The notes: generated by a model from the sequence alone, not told the origin. A stretch of 64,000 nucleotides of DNA from Spectribacter acetivorans (GCF_031846305.1 NZ_JAVRHY010000005.1:217465-281464), one strand, 5' to 3'; shown: positions 53,500 to 63,437, numbered from the stretch's first letter. Numbers and translations are program-made.

Positions 53500-54522
53500 A
53501 TGGCAGACAGCAAGCAGAAAGCGACCCGCGCCCGGCGCAAGGCCCCGGCCCGCCGCCAACCGGCCGCCGCCAGCCGGCCGATTCCGGCCGCGGGCCGGCG
53601 GGGCAAGGTGATGGTCACCGGCGCGGCGGGTGCCCTGGCCAAGCAGGTGATGGACCGCCTGCGCGGGGACTACGACGTGGTGGGGGTGGATTTCCGTGGC
53701 CTGCACGCCATGCACCCGGAGTCGGTGGACTACGAGGTCGATTTCAACAAGCGCACCTTCGAGGACGTGTTCCGCGAACACCAGTTCGACGCCATCCTGC
53801 ATCTGGGCCGCATCCAGTCCAGCCAGCTCAACGCCGGCCGGCGCTTCTCGGCCAACGTGGTGGGTACCGAGCGGCTGTTCCGCTTCGCGCGCAAGTACGG
53901 GGTGGAGCAGGTGATGGTGCTGTCCACCTATCACGTCTACGGGGCAGAACCGAACAATCCCTCTCTGATCGACGAGGATTTCCCGCTGCAGGCGGCCAAT
54001 CTGCACCGCGAACTGGTGGACGCGGTGGAGCTGGAAAACCTCGCCAACATCTATCTCTACAAGCATCCGGAACTGCACATGACGGTGCTGCGGCCCTGCA
54101 ACGTGGCGGGCCCGGGCGTTTCCAACGCCATCAGCCGGCTGCTGGGCCAGTCGGTGGCGCCCTGCCTGAGCGGGTTCTCGCCGCTGATGCAGTTCATCCA
54201 CGTGGAGGACCTGGCCGACGCGGTGGTCGCCGCCCTCAAGGGCAATCGGCCGGGTGTGTACAACGTGGCACCCGACGACTACGTTGCCTATCAGGATGCC
54301 CTGGAGCTGGCGGGTTGCCGGCGGTTGTTCCTGCCCTCGCTGCCGCCGGTGCTGCCGCGCACCCTGGCTGGTCTGCTGGGCCGGTTTTCGTTCCCGGCGT
54401 ATCTCACCGATTTCTTCAAGTATGCGGTGGTGCTCGACGGCAGCCGCTTCGCGCGCACGTTCGACTTCGTGCCCGCTCGCGACTTCGACGAGTTGTTCAC
54501 TTTCTACCGCGGTAACAGGTAG
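53500..54522 (+). CDS. NAD(P)-dependent epimerase/dehydratase (extended SDR)
   Basis: 340 residues. A basic, Ala/Arg-rich tail (1-35) precedes the Rossmann motif VMVTGAAGALAKQVMDRL (about 37-54). The usual SDR features follow: NVVGTERLFRFARK, LSTYHVYG and RPCNVAGPGVSNAIS. The catalytic YxxxK is not evident (HRELVDAVE stands in the expected place), so it may bind a nucleotide sugar without classic catalysis. It starts 5 bases after the acyltransferase stop. Confidence 0.82.
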   Translation: MADSKQKATRARRKAPARRQPAAASRPIPAAGRRGKVMVTGAAGALAKQVMDRLRGDYDVVGVDFRGLHAMHPESVDYEVDFNKRTFEDVFREHQFDAILHLGRIQSSQLNAGRRFSANVVGTERLFRFARKYGVEQVMVLSTYHVYGAEPNNPSLIDEDFPLQAANLHRELVDAVELENLANIYLYKHPELHMTVLRPCNVAGPGVSNAISRLLGQSVAPCLSGFSPLMQFIHVEDLADAVVAALKGNRPGVYNVAPDDYVAYQDALELAGCRRLFLPSLPPVLPRTLAGLLGRFSFPAYLTDFFKYAVVLDGSRFARTFDFVPARDFDELFTFYRGNR

Positions 54523-54567
54523 GCGCGGCGCTGGCTGGCGGCGCCGACGCCATAACGAGAGATTCTT

Positions 54568-55272
54568 ATGACTGCCCGGACAAGATGCGTGTTTCTGATG
54601 CTGGCCGTGGGCCTGGCTGCTGGCTGCGCCCATTCGCCACCCGAGGATCCCTGGGATCCGCTGGAGCCGGTCAACCGGCAGGTCTATGCCTTCAACGACA
54701 CCCTCGACTATTACGCCCTGAGCCCGGTGGCCCGAACCTACCGGGACGTTACGCCGAGGCCGGTACGCCGCGGCATCGGCAATGCGCTGGGCAATCTCAA
54801 GGTGCCGGTTACCGCCGCCAATGACGGTTTCCAGGGCAAGGTGCATCACGCATTGTCGGGCGGTGCCCGCTTCCTGATCAACAGCACCATGGGTATTGGC
54901 GGGCTGTTCGATGTGGCCGCGGACCTGGGGCTGCCGGAGCGCGACGAGGATTTCGGCCAGACCCTGGGCGTCTGGGGTGTGGGGCAGGGCGCCTATCTGA
55001 TGCTGCCCTTGCTCGGGCCGAGCACCGGGCGTGATCTGTCCGGCAACGTGGTGGACTGGTTCCTCGACCCCACCAACCACATCGACGAAACCGCCACCCA
55101 GCTGACACTGCAGGTTCTGTACCTGCTGAATCTGCGCGCCAGCCTGCTGGGGTTCGAGCAGACCGTGCGCAATGCCTTTGACCCCTATGCCTTCGTGCGC
55201 ACCGCCTATCTGCAGAATCGCGAGGCCAAGGTGGCGGACGGCAAGCCGCCGCGCGAGGTTCCGGGCAACTGA
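54568..55272 (+). CDS. mlaA: MlaA outer-membrane lipid-asymmetry lipoprotein
   Basis: 234 residues with a lipobox cysteine at 20 (GLAAGCAH) and the VacJ/MlaA signature DPWDPLEPVNRQVYAFNDTLD. LGNLKVPVTAANDGFQGK, DFGQTLGVWGVGQGAYLMLP and the late ALDPYAFVR-type region complete the family pattern. It removes misplaced phospholipids from the outer leaflet and hands them to MlaC. The Mla ABC genes are not in this window. It precedes the kinase-like gene by 5 bases. Confidence 0.93.
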   Translation: MTARTRCVFLMLAVGLAAGCAHSPPEDPWDPLEPVNRQVYAFNDTLDYYALSPVARTYRDVTPRPVRRGIGNALGNLKVPVTAANDGFQGKVHHALSGGARFLINSTMGIGGLFDVAADLGLPERDEDFGQTLGVWGVGQGAYLMLPLLGPSTGRDLSGNVVDWFLDPTNHIDETATQLTLQVLYLLNLRASLLGFEQTVRNAFDPYAFVRTAYLQNREAKVADGKPPREVPGN

Positions 55273-55277
55273 ATCCG

Positions 55278-55988
55278 GTGGCGGGCAGCGACCGCGCGGC
55301 ATCGGATTTCGACCGGTTGGTCGCGTTCAATCGTGAACAGCTACAGGCCCACGCGCGGGAGCGCTTTCGCGATGGCGGCGGCACCCAGCCCAGCGTGACC
55401 CGAGTGGTCGCCGGCGAGGCCGAGGCGGTGTTCAAGGATTACGCCGACAGTGCCTGGCTGATGCGGTGGTTCGCGCCGCTGTTCGTGTATCGCGAGGCTA
55501 CCGCCCTGCAGCGGCTGGCCGGGCTCGATGGCATTCCCCGGTGTTATCGCCGGGTGGACGGGCTCGGCATCCTGATCGAGTATCTGCCGGCGCCCAAATG
55601 GTCACGGTCGCAACCCACACCCGCGGCGCACGAGCGCCTGGAAAGGCTGCTGGCCGACGTCCATGCACGGGGGGTGGCGCACGGCGATCTGCGTGGCTCG
55701 GGCAATATCCTGCTGCGTGCCGACGGCCAGCCCTGTCTGGTGGATTTCGTGGCCCGGGTGCATCGCGGCCGGCCCTGGAACCGGCCCTGGAATGCGATCT
55801 TTCGCGCCTTCTGCGAGGCTGATCGCAATGCCCTGGCCAAGCTCAAGCTGCGCTGGGCGCCGGAACTGGCCACTGCCGAGGAGACCCGTCGCGCCGAGCA
55901 TCGGGGTTGGCCCGCCCGTTTTGCCCGGGCGATCGGCGTCGGTGTTCGCCGCCTGGTGCGGCTGCTCGTGCGCCAGCCGGAGCGTTAG
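55278..55988 (+). CDS. RIO1/WaaP-like protein kinase fold
   Basis: 236 residues from a GTG 5 bases after mlaA. The kinase-like core is seen in VFKDYADSAWLMRW (nucleotide lysine), ILIEYLPAPK (hinge), and the catalytic loop HGDLRGSGNILLRADGQPCLVDF, with aspartate and asparagine in place and a DFV in the DFG position. Such lipopolysaccharide- or RIO-type kinases phosphorylate sugars or proteins. Its place between mlaA and plsB suggests an envelope-lipid role. Confidence 0.8.
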   Translation: MAGSDRAASDFDRLVAFNREQLQAHARERFRDGGGTQPSVTRVVAGEAEAVFKDYADSAWLMRWFAPLFVYREATALQRLAGLDGIPRCYRRVDGLGILIEYLPAPKWSRSQPTPAAHERLERLLADVHARGVAHGDLRGSGNILLRADGQPCLVDFVARVHRGRPWNRPWNAIFRAFCEADRNALAKLKLRWAPELATAEETRRAEHRGWPARFARAIGVGVRRLVRLLVRQPER

Positions 55989-55990
55989 AG

Positions 55991-58462
55991 ATGCGCGCGT
56001 TTTTCGGTCGCGTCCTGTTGCTGTTCGTGGGTCTGGTGCGCTGGCCGCTGCGGGCCTGGGTCCGCCCCCGGGTGACGCCTACCGATCTGAACGAGTTGGC
56101 GCTGGATGACCAGCGGCGCATCTGTTACGTGCTGGCCGGCGCCGGCCTGAGCGACTGGCTGGCGCTGGAGATGGCGGTAGCCGGCCACGGCCTGCCGCGG
56201 CCGCATCCGGTCCGCCACCGGCTGCCCGCGGATGACCGGGCGGTGGTGCTGGCCCTGCCCGAAGCCGCCGGGCGCGGGCGGGCGGTCTGGCAGCGGATGA
56301 TCCAGCAGGGCATGGAGGCACCGGCATCCGGTGTCCAGATCGTGCCGGTATCCATTTTCTGGGGACAGAACCCGGTCAAGGAGACCTCGCTGTTCCGCAT
56401 CCTGTTTGCGGATACGGAACGCCCCGGCCGGCTGCGCAAGCTGCTGATCATCCTGGCCCAGGGGCGCAATACGCTGCTGCACTTCGGGCAGCCGCTGGAT
56501 TACAGCGCCTTCGCCGGCCGGGATGTGGCCCCCGAGGTGGCGGTGCGCAAGCTCTCCCGGGTGCTGCGGGTGCATTTCCGGCGACAGCGCGCGGCCACGC
56601 TGGGCCCGGCACTGTCCCATCGCGGCCAGGTGATCAATTCGGTGCTGGCCGACCCGGAAGTGCGGGCCGTGATCGAACGTACCGCCCGGGCCGAGAACGT
56701 CAGCGTCGCCGCCATCCGGGCCCGGGCACGATCCTGCGCCGACGAGATCGCCGCCGACTACTCCAACATCGCCATCGGCTTCATGCTGCGGGTGCTGTCC
56801 TGGCTGTGGCATCGCATCTACGACGGGGTCGAGGTGGCGCATCTGCAGCGGCTGCGCGATACCGCCCATGATGCCTCGCTGGTGTATCTGCCCTCGCACC
56901 GAAGCCACATGGACTATCTGCTGGTGTCCTACATCCTCTACCAGGAGGGGTTCGCCCTGCCGCAGATTGCCGCCGGCATCAATCTGGACTTCTGGCCGGT
57001 CGGCGGTCTGCTGCGGCGCTGCGGGGCGTTCTACCTGCGCCGCAGTTTCCGGGGCGACAAGCTCTACACCGCGGTTTTCCGCAGCTACGTGGACGTGCTC
57101 ATCGGCCGGGGGCAGCCGATGAAGTTCTATCCCGAGGGCGGGCGCAGTCGCACCGGCCGGCTGTTACCGCCCAAGACCGGCATGCTGGCGATGGTGGCCG
57201 GTGGCCTGCTGCATCATCCGGAGCGTCCGGTGGCGCTGGTGCCGGTCTACATCGGCTATGACCGGGTGATGGAGGTCAACAGCTACTTCGAGGAGCTCAG
57301 CGGCACCCGCCCGAAGAAGGGGGAGTCCGTGCGCGGGTTGTTGCGCAGCAGCCGCAAGGTGTTGTCCCGCAAATACGGGCGGGCGCACATCTCGTTCGGC
57401 GAACCGCTGCGCCTGGATCAGTGGGCCGACCGCCACCGGCCCGGCTGGCGCGACCAACTCCCGACGGTGCCCGGTCCCTCGCGCCCCGACTGGCTGGCCG
57501 GTTTCGTTGACGACGTGGCCGAAACGGTGATGGTGCGAATCAATGCAACGGCGTCGCTCAACGCGGCCGGGCTGGTATCGCTGATCCTGCTGGGCAGCCC
57601 GCAGAAGGCCGTGGCCGAACACGAGCTGATCCATGGGGTGGAAGCGCTGCTGGCGCTGGCACGGGCCTGTCCCTACAGCCCGGATGTCCGCCTGCCGTCG
57701 GCTGACGGCGCGGCGCTGCTGGCCGAGGCCGAGCCGCTGGTGCGATTGCAACGTCACCCCCATGCCTGGGGCGATGTGCTCACACTGGCTGATCGCGACG
57801 CGGTGCTGCTGACCTATACCCGCAACAACGTGATGCATCTGTTCGCGCTGCCGTCGTTGCTGGCCAATTTCTTCGCCCATTCCGAGACCTGTTCGCGGGC
57901 CGCCGTGTTGCGCGACGCCGAAGCGCTCTATCCGCTACTGGCCGCGGAGCTGTTCCTGCGCTGGCCGGCGGACGGGGTGGCGCCGGCGCTGGATACGGCG
58001 CTCGACGGCATGCTCACGGTGGGTTTGTTGACCGAGGACGGAAACACCGGCGACCTGCGGCGCCCGGCGGTTGGGACCCGCGAATTCGCGGCCCTGATCA
58101 GCCTGGCGCGCATCATGCGCGAAACCCTGGAGCGTTACGGCATGACCGCGGTGCTGCTGGCCAACAGTCTCGACAGCGGCCATATCGAGCGCGGCGCCTT
58201 CGAGCGCCAGTGCCAGCTTATGGCCGAACGCATGGCCATTCTCACCGGCCGTAACAGCCCCGAGTTCTTCGATCTGCGGTTGTTCCGCAATCATCTGCAA
58301 ACGCTGCAGCGCGACGGACTGCTCACCGGTAACGGTGGTTCCCTGCGCATTGACCCGCAAATGCGGGTGCTGGCCGAACACGCCCTGCAACTGCTCGGGC
58401 CGGATATCCGCCAGACCATCCTGCACCTGACCAGTCAGCCGCCGGCCGAGCGCCGGGCATGA
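55991..58462 (+). CDS. plsB: Glycerol-3-phosphate 1-O-acyltransferase PlsB
   Basis: 823 residues from the ATG at 55991, the full PlsB size. The acyltransferase blocks are present: PSHRSHMDYLLVSY (block I), GAFYLRRSFRGDKLYTAVF (block II), MKFYPEGGRSRTGRLLPPKTG (block III) and LVPVYIGYDRVMEV (block IV). The carboxy terminus has the usual helical domain. It makes lysophosphatidic acid, the first step of phospholipid synthesis, at the inner membrane. It ends the lipid cluster; a GC-rich palindrome after it has no T run. Confidence 0.95.
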   Translation: MRAFFGRVLLLFVGLVRWPLRAWVRPRVTPTDLNELALDDQRRICYVLAGAGLSDWLALEMAVAGHGLPRPHPVRHRLPADDRAVVLALPEAAGRGRAVWQRMIQQGMEAPASGVQIVPVSIFWGQNPVKETSLFRILFADTERPGRLRKLLIILAQGRNTLLHFGQPLDYSAFAGRDVAPEVAVRKLSRVLRVHFRRQRAATLGPALSHRGQVINSVLADPEVRAVIERTARAENVSVAAIRARARSCADEIAADYSNIAIGFMLRVLSWLWHRIYDGVEVAHLQRLRDTAHDASLVYLPSHRSHMDYLLVSYILYQEGFALPQIAAGINLDFWPVGGLLRRCGAFYLRRSFRGDKLYTAVFRSYVDVLIGRGQPMKFYPEGGRSRTGRLLPPKTGMLAMVAGGLLHHPERPVALVPVYIGYDRVMEVNSYFEELSGTRPKKGESVRGLLRSSRKVLSRKYGRAHISFGEPLRLDQWADRHRPGWRDQLPTVPGPSRPDWLAGFVDDVAETVMVRINATASLNAAGLVSLILLGSPQKAVAEHELIHGVEALLALARACPYSPDVRLPSADGAALLAEAEPLVRLQRHPHAWGDVLTLADRDAVLLTYTRNNVMHLFALPSLLANFFAHSETCSRAAVLRDAEALYPLLAAELFLRWPADGVAPALDTALDGMLTVGLLTEDGNTGDLRRPAVGTREFAALISLARIMRETLERYGMTAVLLANSLDSGHIERGAFERQCQLMAERMAILTGRNSPEFFDLRLFRNHLQTLQRDGLLTGNGGSLRIDPQMRVLAEHALQLLGPDIRQTILHLTSQPPAERRA

Positions 58463-58518
58463 AACAACCCCGCCGGGGCGGGGCGCTTCAACACAGGACA
58501 GGGAGACACCAGGCGTGA

Positions 58519-60879
58519 TTACAACGCCACCCGGACGCCGCCCCAGATGCCACGCGGCGCGCCGGGACCGATGAAACGGAAGGCGTCCTCGAACTGCGGC
58601 CCGTCCAGGACTTCATCCGATTCGCCGTACACCCCGAACGTCTCGTAATCGGTGTCGAACACGTTGTTGACCCGGGCAAACAGGGAAACCGCACTGGTAA
58701 CCGATATCTCGCCGCGAAGGTTGACGATGGCGAAGCCGTCGATGGTCTCGCTGTCGGTATTGGATTCGTCGCCGCGAAAGATCTGGTCGCCGTTGCCGAC
58801 CACGTCCACGCCCAACCGTAGCCGGTCGCTGGCTTCCCAGTCGGCACCCAGCTTGAAGATGTGCTCGGGCACCAGCGGCAGCCGGTCGCCCGAGTTGACC
58901 TGCTGGGCACTTTCAGCCGCCTGGCCTTCATCCGGCTCGGCGGGGTTCGGCTCGCGGTTGGGATGATTGGGGGAGTTCACGCGGAAGCTGTCACGGAATT
59001 CGGCATTGAGATAGGTGTAGTCCGCACTCAGCCGCACGGTGGGCATCACCCGCCATTCCATGCCCAGCTCCACGCCCTGCCGGCGGGTGTCGCCGACGTT
59101 GTCGAAGAAGCCCTCGAAACGGTTGCCGGCCGAGATGAAGATGATGTCGTCCTCGTTGACGGCGTGGAATGCCGCGGTACGCCAGGCCAGGTTGCGAGTG
59201 CCGCCGCGGGCACCGACCTCGATGGTGGTGGCCACCACCTGCTCCAGCGGCGGATCATCCACGAAGCCGTTGGGCAGGCGGCACGGCGCCTCGGGATTGG
59301 CGCAGGTCAGTTCCAGCGGGGACGGGGCCCGTGAGGACTGCCCCACGCTGCCGAAGAAGGTCAGCTGGCGCGACACTTCCCAGGCCAGACCGCTGGTCAT
59401 GTTCAGGCGGGAGAAGTGGTGGTCGCCGTCCAGGCTGTTGCCGGGCTCGGTGGCAAACGCCGGGGTCCGGTCGTTGAGCGTGATCTCGGTGCGGTTGAAG
59501 CGGCCGCCCAGCGTCCATTCCAGGTCCGGTGTCAGCGGGGCGCGATGCAGGAAGAAGGCGCCGATATTGCTGTTGTCCACGTTGACCCGGGTGAATGACT
59601 CGCCCACGAAGAAGCCGCTGCCCACGGTGCCGCGCTCGGCGGTCAGCCGGGCCACTTCCTGCTGCGACGCGAAGTCGCTGTCGCCGGCATCATAGGTCAG
59701 GCCGGTGGTGAGTTCGCCGCCGATCAGGCCCGGTGTCTTTAGCTGCAGGTTCACGCCCCAGCCCTCCTGCTCGTTGCTGGAGGTGTTCTGGGTGCCGCCC
59801 AGGGTGTCGGCGCCGGCCGGGATCGGCTCGCCGTTGGGATCTTCCACCACCTCGGGCGGTTCATCCGAGCCCTCTTCTTCTTCGCAGAGGTTGCCGGCCT
59901 GGGCCGGGAGTTCCTCGGCGCAGTCCTCGAATTCGCTGCCGTCACCGTTGAAGGTGTCGATGTCGCTCTTGCGGTAGTAGCCGCCCCAGGCCAGCGACAT
60001 CCGGTCGTCGAGATCGCGCACCCCGCGCAGGTTGACCATCAGCATTTCCGGCGAAGTTTCATCCGGATAGGTAAAGACCTGCTCGCGGCCGCGCTCTTCG
60101 GCCAGCCGCCGCGGCACGGCGCCGTTGCCGCGCAGGGTGTTGTCGGCAGCGGTGATCGACAGATGGGTTTCCCCGCCTGCGTCGATGTGGCTGAGCTTGG
60201 AGAACAGCTGCAGGACCTCGGAATCCGAGAAGTCGCGCCAGCCGTCCTCTTCCATGCCCTGCACCAGAAACAGCCAGCCGAAGTTGCCGCTGTTGCCGCC
60301 CACCGAGACGTGGCCGCCGTAACGCCCGAAGTCGCCGCCGTAGGCCTCGGCCTGCAGGCCGGGATGAGAAAAGCCCGTCTTGGTCTTGATGTTGAGCGCA
60401 CCGCCCAGGGTGTTGAGGCCGAACAGTGGATTGGAGCCGGGTAGCAGATCGATATCGGCGATCGCCGCCTGGGGAATCAGGTCGAAGTTGACGGTGTCGC
60501 CGAAGGGTTCATTGACGCGCACGCCGTCCTGATACACGGAGATGCCCTGGGGCAGTCCCAGCAGCGGCGAGGCGACGTAGCCGCGGTACTTGAGGTCGGG
60601 CTGGAACGGGTTGTTCACGGCATCATTGATGTGGACGCTTCCCAGCTCGGTGTTCAGGAACTCGACCATGTTGACCGGGTCGGTGCGTTCGATGTCCTCG
60701 GCCGTGCTGGACTGCACGTTGGCCGGGTAGCGGTTGGCGTCGACTTCGCTGCCCTCGAACGGGGTGGTGCTGATGACGTCGACCTGCTCCAGTTCCTCCT
60801 GCTTGTTCTGCGCTTGCGCCCCGGCACTCGCGGCAATCAGTACCGACGCAAGTGCCAGCCTCCGTGTGGCGTTTGGCAT
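58519..60879 (-). CDS. TonB-dependent outer-membrane receptor
   Basis: 786 residues with a signal peptide ending at GAQAQ, a plug domain (about 35-170: VDVISTTPFEGSEVD, the GLPQGISVYQDGVRVNEPFGD signature, TLGGALNIKTK) and a 22-strand barrel with a terminal IWGGVRVAL strand. Loop regions are acidic. No iron-regulator box was seen upstream, and the ligand is unknown. It lies convergent to plsB and beside the two-component genes, whose histidine kinase starts a separate transcript. Confidence 0.92.
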   Translation of the reverse strand: MPNATRRLALASVLIAASAGAQAQNKQEELEQVDVISTTPFEGSEVDANRYPANVQSSTAEDIERTDPVNMVEFLNTELGSVHINDAVNNPFQPDLKYRGYVASPLLGLPQGISVYQDGVRVNEPFGDTVNFDLIPQAAIADIDLLPGSNPLFGLNTLGGALNIKTKTGFSHPGLQAEAYGGDFGRYGGHVSVGGNSGNFGWLFLVQGMEEDGWRDFSDSEVLQLFSKLSHIDAGGETHLSITAADNTLRGNGAVPRRLAEERGREQVFTYPDETSPEMLMVNLRGVRDLDDRMSLAWGGYYRKSDIDTFNGDGSEFEDCAEELPAQAGNLCEEEEGSDEPPEVVEDPNGEPIPAGADTLGGTQNTSSNEQEGWGVNLQLKTPGLIGGELTTGLTYDAGDSDFASQQEVARLTAERGTVGSGFFVGESFTRVNVDNSNIGAFFLHRAPLTPDLEWTLGGRFNRTEITLNDRTPAFATEPGNSLDGDHHFSRLNMTSGLAWEVSRQLTFFGSVGQSSRAPSPLELTCANPEAPCRLPNGFVDDPPLEQVVATTIEVGARGGTRNLAWRTAAFHAVNEDDIIFISAGNRFEGFFDNVGDTRRQGVELGMEWRVMPTVRLSADYTYLNAEFRDSFRVNSPNHPNREPNPAEPDEGQAAESAQQVNSGDRLPLVPEHIFKLGADWEASDRLRLGVDVVGNGDQIFRGDESNTDSETIDGFAIVNLRGEISVTSAVSLFARVNNVFDTDYETFGVYGESDEVLDGPQFEDAFRFIGPGAPRGIWGGVRVAL

Positions 60880-60941
60880 CCGGATGTCTCCCCTTGGCGA
60901 TTTATGAGTATGACGTGAGGGAGCATCGTCGACCGGGGCTG

Positions 60942-62306
60942 CTAGTCGCTCAATGGGAATACTTCCCGATTTTTCGGTGGGGTGCGTGGCAGGCTGGCGT
61001 GAACCCGGGTGCCGCGTCCGGGCCGGCTGTCGATCTGCAACTGCCCGCCCAGCAGTTCGGCCCGCTCACGCATGCCGGAGATGCCCACGCCGGTGGACAT
61101 GCGCGCCGGGTCGAACCCGTCGCCATCGTCCTCGATGGTGGCCGTCACCTGTTCCGCCTCGCCCGCCAGCCGGATACGGATGGTTTCGGGTGAGGCGTGC
61201 CGGTGGGCGTTGGTCAGCGCCTCCTGCACGATACGGAACACGTGGATGGCGATCTCCGGGTCCAGGCCGGACAGGTCGCTGGCGGGTGTCAGGTGATACG
61301 TGATGTCCGGATTCTGTCGCTGCCAGCCGGCCACGGTTTCCTCCAGCGCCGGGGCCAGACCCAGTTCGTCGAGACCGGGCGGGCGCAACCGGCGCATCAT
61401 GCTGCGGGCCTGGTCATAGATGCGGCCGGCCACGTCGCTGATCGCCCGGGCCGATTCCGCCACGTCCGCCGGCAGGCTGTCCTCGCGGGCGAGAATACCG
61501 CCCACATCCGCGCGGATCGCGGTGAGACTTTGACCCAGCTCGTCGTGCAGCTCACGGGCCAGCCGCTGGCGCTCGGTTTCCTGGATGCGCAGCGAATGGC
61601 GGTGCAGGCGCTGGTTCTCGTCGCGGGTGCGTTCCAGCGTGGCCACCATCAGGTTGAAACGGGCGGCAAGACGGTCGAACTCGGGCATGTCGAACGCCGG
61701 CAGGCGGCGCTCGAACTCGCCGTGCTCGACCCCGGCCAGCGCGGCGCCAATGGTCTCGACCGGTCGGGTGATACGGCCCAGCGAACGGAATACGGCTGCC
61801 AGCGAGACCGCATAGAACAGGAGAATCAGCACCAGCAGGCCGCGCACGTCACGCCAGGCTTCGGCAATCTCGTCTGCCGGATCGGCATGAATCAGGATGC
61901 GCCCGGGCTGGCCCTCGATATCGAGCACGGTCTCGGCCGCCTGTTCCGGGCGGGTCAGCGCAGAGAACCAGGCCGGCGTGCCGGGCGGCGTGGTATCCGA
62001 GCAGGTCGGGGCGGGGGTGCGCGGCAGAATCAGCCGCAGACACAGGTGACGCAGTTGTTCCCCGGGGGTGAACTGGCGCAACAGGTTGTTGCTGTCGGTA
62101 TGCCGGGGCAGGGTGCGCCCCAGCAGTGCCGCGGCCAGCGACACGGTGGCTTCGGTTTCGTCGCTGACTGCGATGCGCGCGTTCTGGATCACCAGGGCGG
62201 TAGCGGCCAGCAGGACCATTGCCAGCAGCAGGGTGATGAACAGCATCAACCGCGCCCGCAGACCCAGCCGGGGCGATCGGCGCGGTCCGTGGCGGCCGGC
62301 AGCCAC
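60942..62306 (-). CDS. NarX-type sensor histidine kinase
   Basis: 454 residues. Two membrane helices (about 18-38 and 155-178) flank a periplasmic sensor domain of about 115 residues. A HAMP-like linker (RPVETIGAALAGVEHGEFERRLP) leads to the HisKA_3 phosphoacceptor QRLARELHDELGQSLTAIRAD and an HATPase domain (VREALTNAHRHA-type helix, DDGDGFDP, GLSGMRER-like box). Its end is 3 bases from the response-regulator gene's stop side, and the regulator lies upstream on the same strand, so they form a pair. Confidence 0.9.
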   Translation of the reverse strand: MAAGRHGPRRSPRLGLRARLMLFITLLLAMVLLAATALVIQNARIAVSDETEATVSLAAALLGRTLPRHTDSNNLLRQFTPGEQLRHLCLRLILPRTPAPTCSDTTPPGTPAWFSALTRPEQAAETVLDIEGQPGRILIHADPADEIAEAWRDVRGLLVLILLFYAVSLAAVFRSLGRITRPVETIGAALAGVEHGEFERRLPAFDMPEFDRLAARFNLMVATLERTRDENQRLHRHSLRIQETERQRLARELHDELGQSLTAIRADVGGILAREDSLPADVAESARAISDVAGRIYDQARSMMRRLRPPGLDELGLAPALEETVAGWQRQNPDITYHLTPASDLSGLDPEIAIHVFRIVQEALTNAHRHASPETIRIRLAGEAEQVTATIEDDGDGFDPARMSTGVGISGMRERAELLGGQLQIDSRPGRGTRVHASLPRTPPKNREVFPLSD

Positions 62307-62309
62307 CGG

Positions 62310-62945
62310 TCAGGCGGCGATCACGCCGCGACGGATCGCCAGCCGGGTCAGATCCGCCGCCGAACCGGCATCCAGCTTAGTGCGGATACGGCTGGCGTGG
62401 TTGGACACAGTCTTCGGACTCAGGAACAGCGCGTTGGCGATGTCCGGCACCGCATGGCCCTCGGCCAGCAGCCGGAATATCTCGAACTCCCGCCGCGACA
62501 GGCAGGCCAGCGGATCGACGCCGGCACCGGCCATGGCGAGATTGGGGTCGAGATAGCGCTTGCCGACCGCAACCTCGCGCACCGCGTCCACCAGCACCTC
62601 GGCCACCGCGCGCTTGGTGAGGTAACCATCCGCCCCGGCTTGCAGCGCCCGTTTCACGAAGATCTCTTCCTCGTGCACCGAAAACACCAGCACCCGGGTG
62701 TCGGGACGGCGCTTGCGGATGCGCGAACAGGCCTCTATGCCGCTCATGCCTGGCAGTGACAGGTCCATCACCACCACGTCGAAATGCGTCTGACTGACCA
62801 GCTGATAGGCCGATTCGCCGGTATCGGTTTCGCCGGCGACCACGATATCCGGCGCGCTCTTGAGCAACCGCCCGTAGCCGGCCCGCACCACTGCGTGGTC
62901 GTCGACCAGCAATACCCGGATACCTGTCTGCGGTGTCGCGTTCAT
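62310..62945 (-). CDS. NarL/LuxR-family response regulator
   Basis: 211 residues from the ATG at 62945. The receiver has acidic residues in LLVDDHAVVRAG and the phosphoacceptor aspartate in VVVMDLSLPGMSG. The carboxy-terminal LuxR helix-turn-helix is LSRREFEIFRLLAEG, then DIANALFLSPKTVSNHASRIRTKL. It is followed 3 bases later by the histidine kinase gene, so the two are one operon. It might regulate the adjacent TonB-dependent receptor gene, by position only. Confidence 0.93.
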   Translation of the reverse strand: MNATPQTGIRVLLVDDHAVVRAGYGRLLKSAPDIVVAGETDTGESAYQLVSQTHFDVVVMDLSLPGMSGIEACSRIRKRRPDTRVLVFSVHEEEIFVKRALQAGADGYLTKRAVAEVLVDAVREVAVGKRYLDPNLAMAGAGVDPLACLSRREFEIFRLLAEGHAVPDIANALFLSPKTVSNHASRIRTKLDAGSAADLTRLAIRRGVIAA

Positions 62946-62963
62946 GGAACGATGATAATGCAA

Positions 62964-63437
62964 TCAATCAGGCGTCAGACCCGCACCGTCGAAATCGGCC
63001 TGCCGCCAGGCCTCGAAGGCGATCACCGATACCGCATTCGACAGATTCAGACTGCGATTGCCCGGCCGCATGGGAATGCGCAGAACCTGTGCCGGTGGCA
63101 TGGTCGATAGCAGCGTATCCGGTAGCCCCCGGGTTTCCGGCCCGAACAGGAGAAGGTCGTCCGGCCCGTAATGAACCTGGTCGTAGCGCTGCCGGCCGCG
63201 GGTCGAGCAGGCCAGCAACCGGTGGTCCGGCAGGGCGGTGCGCAGGCTTTCCAGGCCGGGCCAGGTCCGCAGGCAGGCCAGTTCCCGATAGTCCAGGCCG
63301 GCCCGGCGCAGGCGGGCGTCATCCAGTTCGAACCCCAGCGGCTCGATCAAGTGCAGCGTGGCGCCCAGATTGGCGCACAAGCGGATGACGTTGCCGGTGT
63401 TGGGCGGGATTTCGGGTTGGTATAGAGCGATGTGCAT
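62964..63437 (-). CDS. trmL: tRNA (cytidine(34)-2'-O)-methyltransferase TrmL
   Basis: 157 residues, the short SPOUT form. The start is the ATG at 63437 (MHIALYQPEIPPNTGNVIRLCANLGATLH, the family's opening). SPOUT knot motifs are LLLFGPETRGLP and LRIPMRPGNRSLNLSNAVSV. It methylates the wobble base of some leucine tRNAs. A longer frame upstream is spurious. It ends 18 bases before the response-regulator gene. Confidence 0.95.
   Translation of the reverse strand: MHIALYQPEIPPNTGNVIRLCANLGATLHLIEPLGFELDDARLRRAGLDYRELACLRTWPGLESLRTALPDHRLLACSTRGRQRYDQVHYGPDDLLLFGPETRGLPDTLLSTMPPAQVLRIPMRPGNRSLNLSNAVSVIAFEAWRQADFDGAGLTPD

Noticed and set aside
58466..58490. GC-rich palindrome after plsB as a terminator
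   Set aside because: It has a strong stem but no T run on either side, and the arms overlap too closely for a clean hairpin loop.
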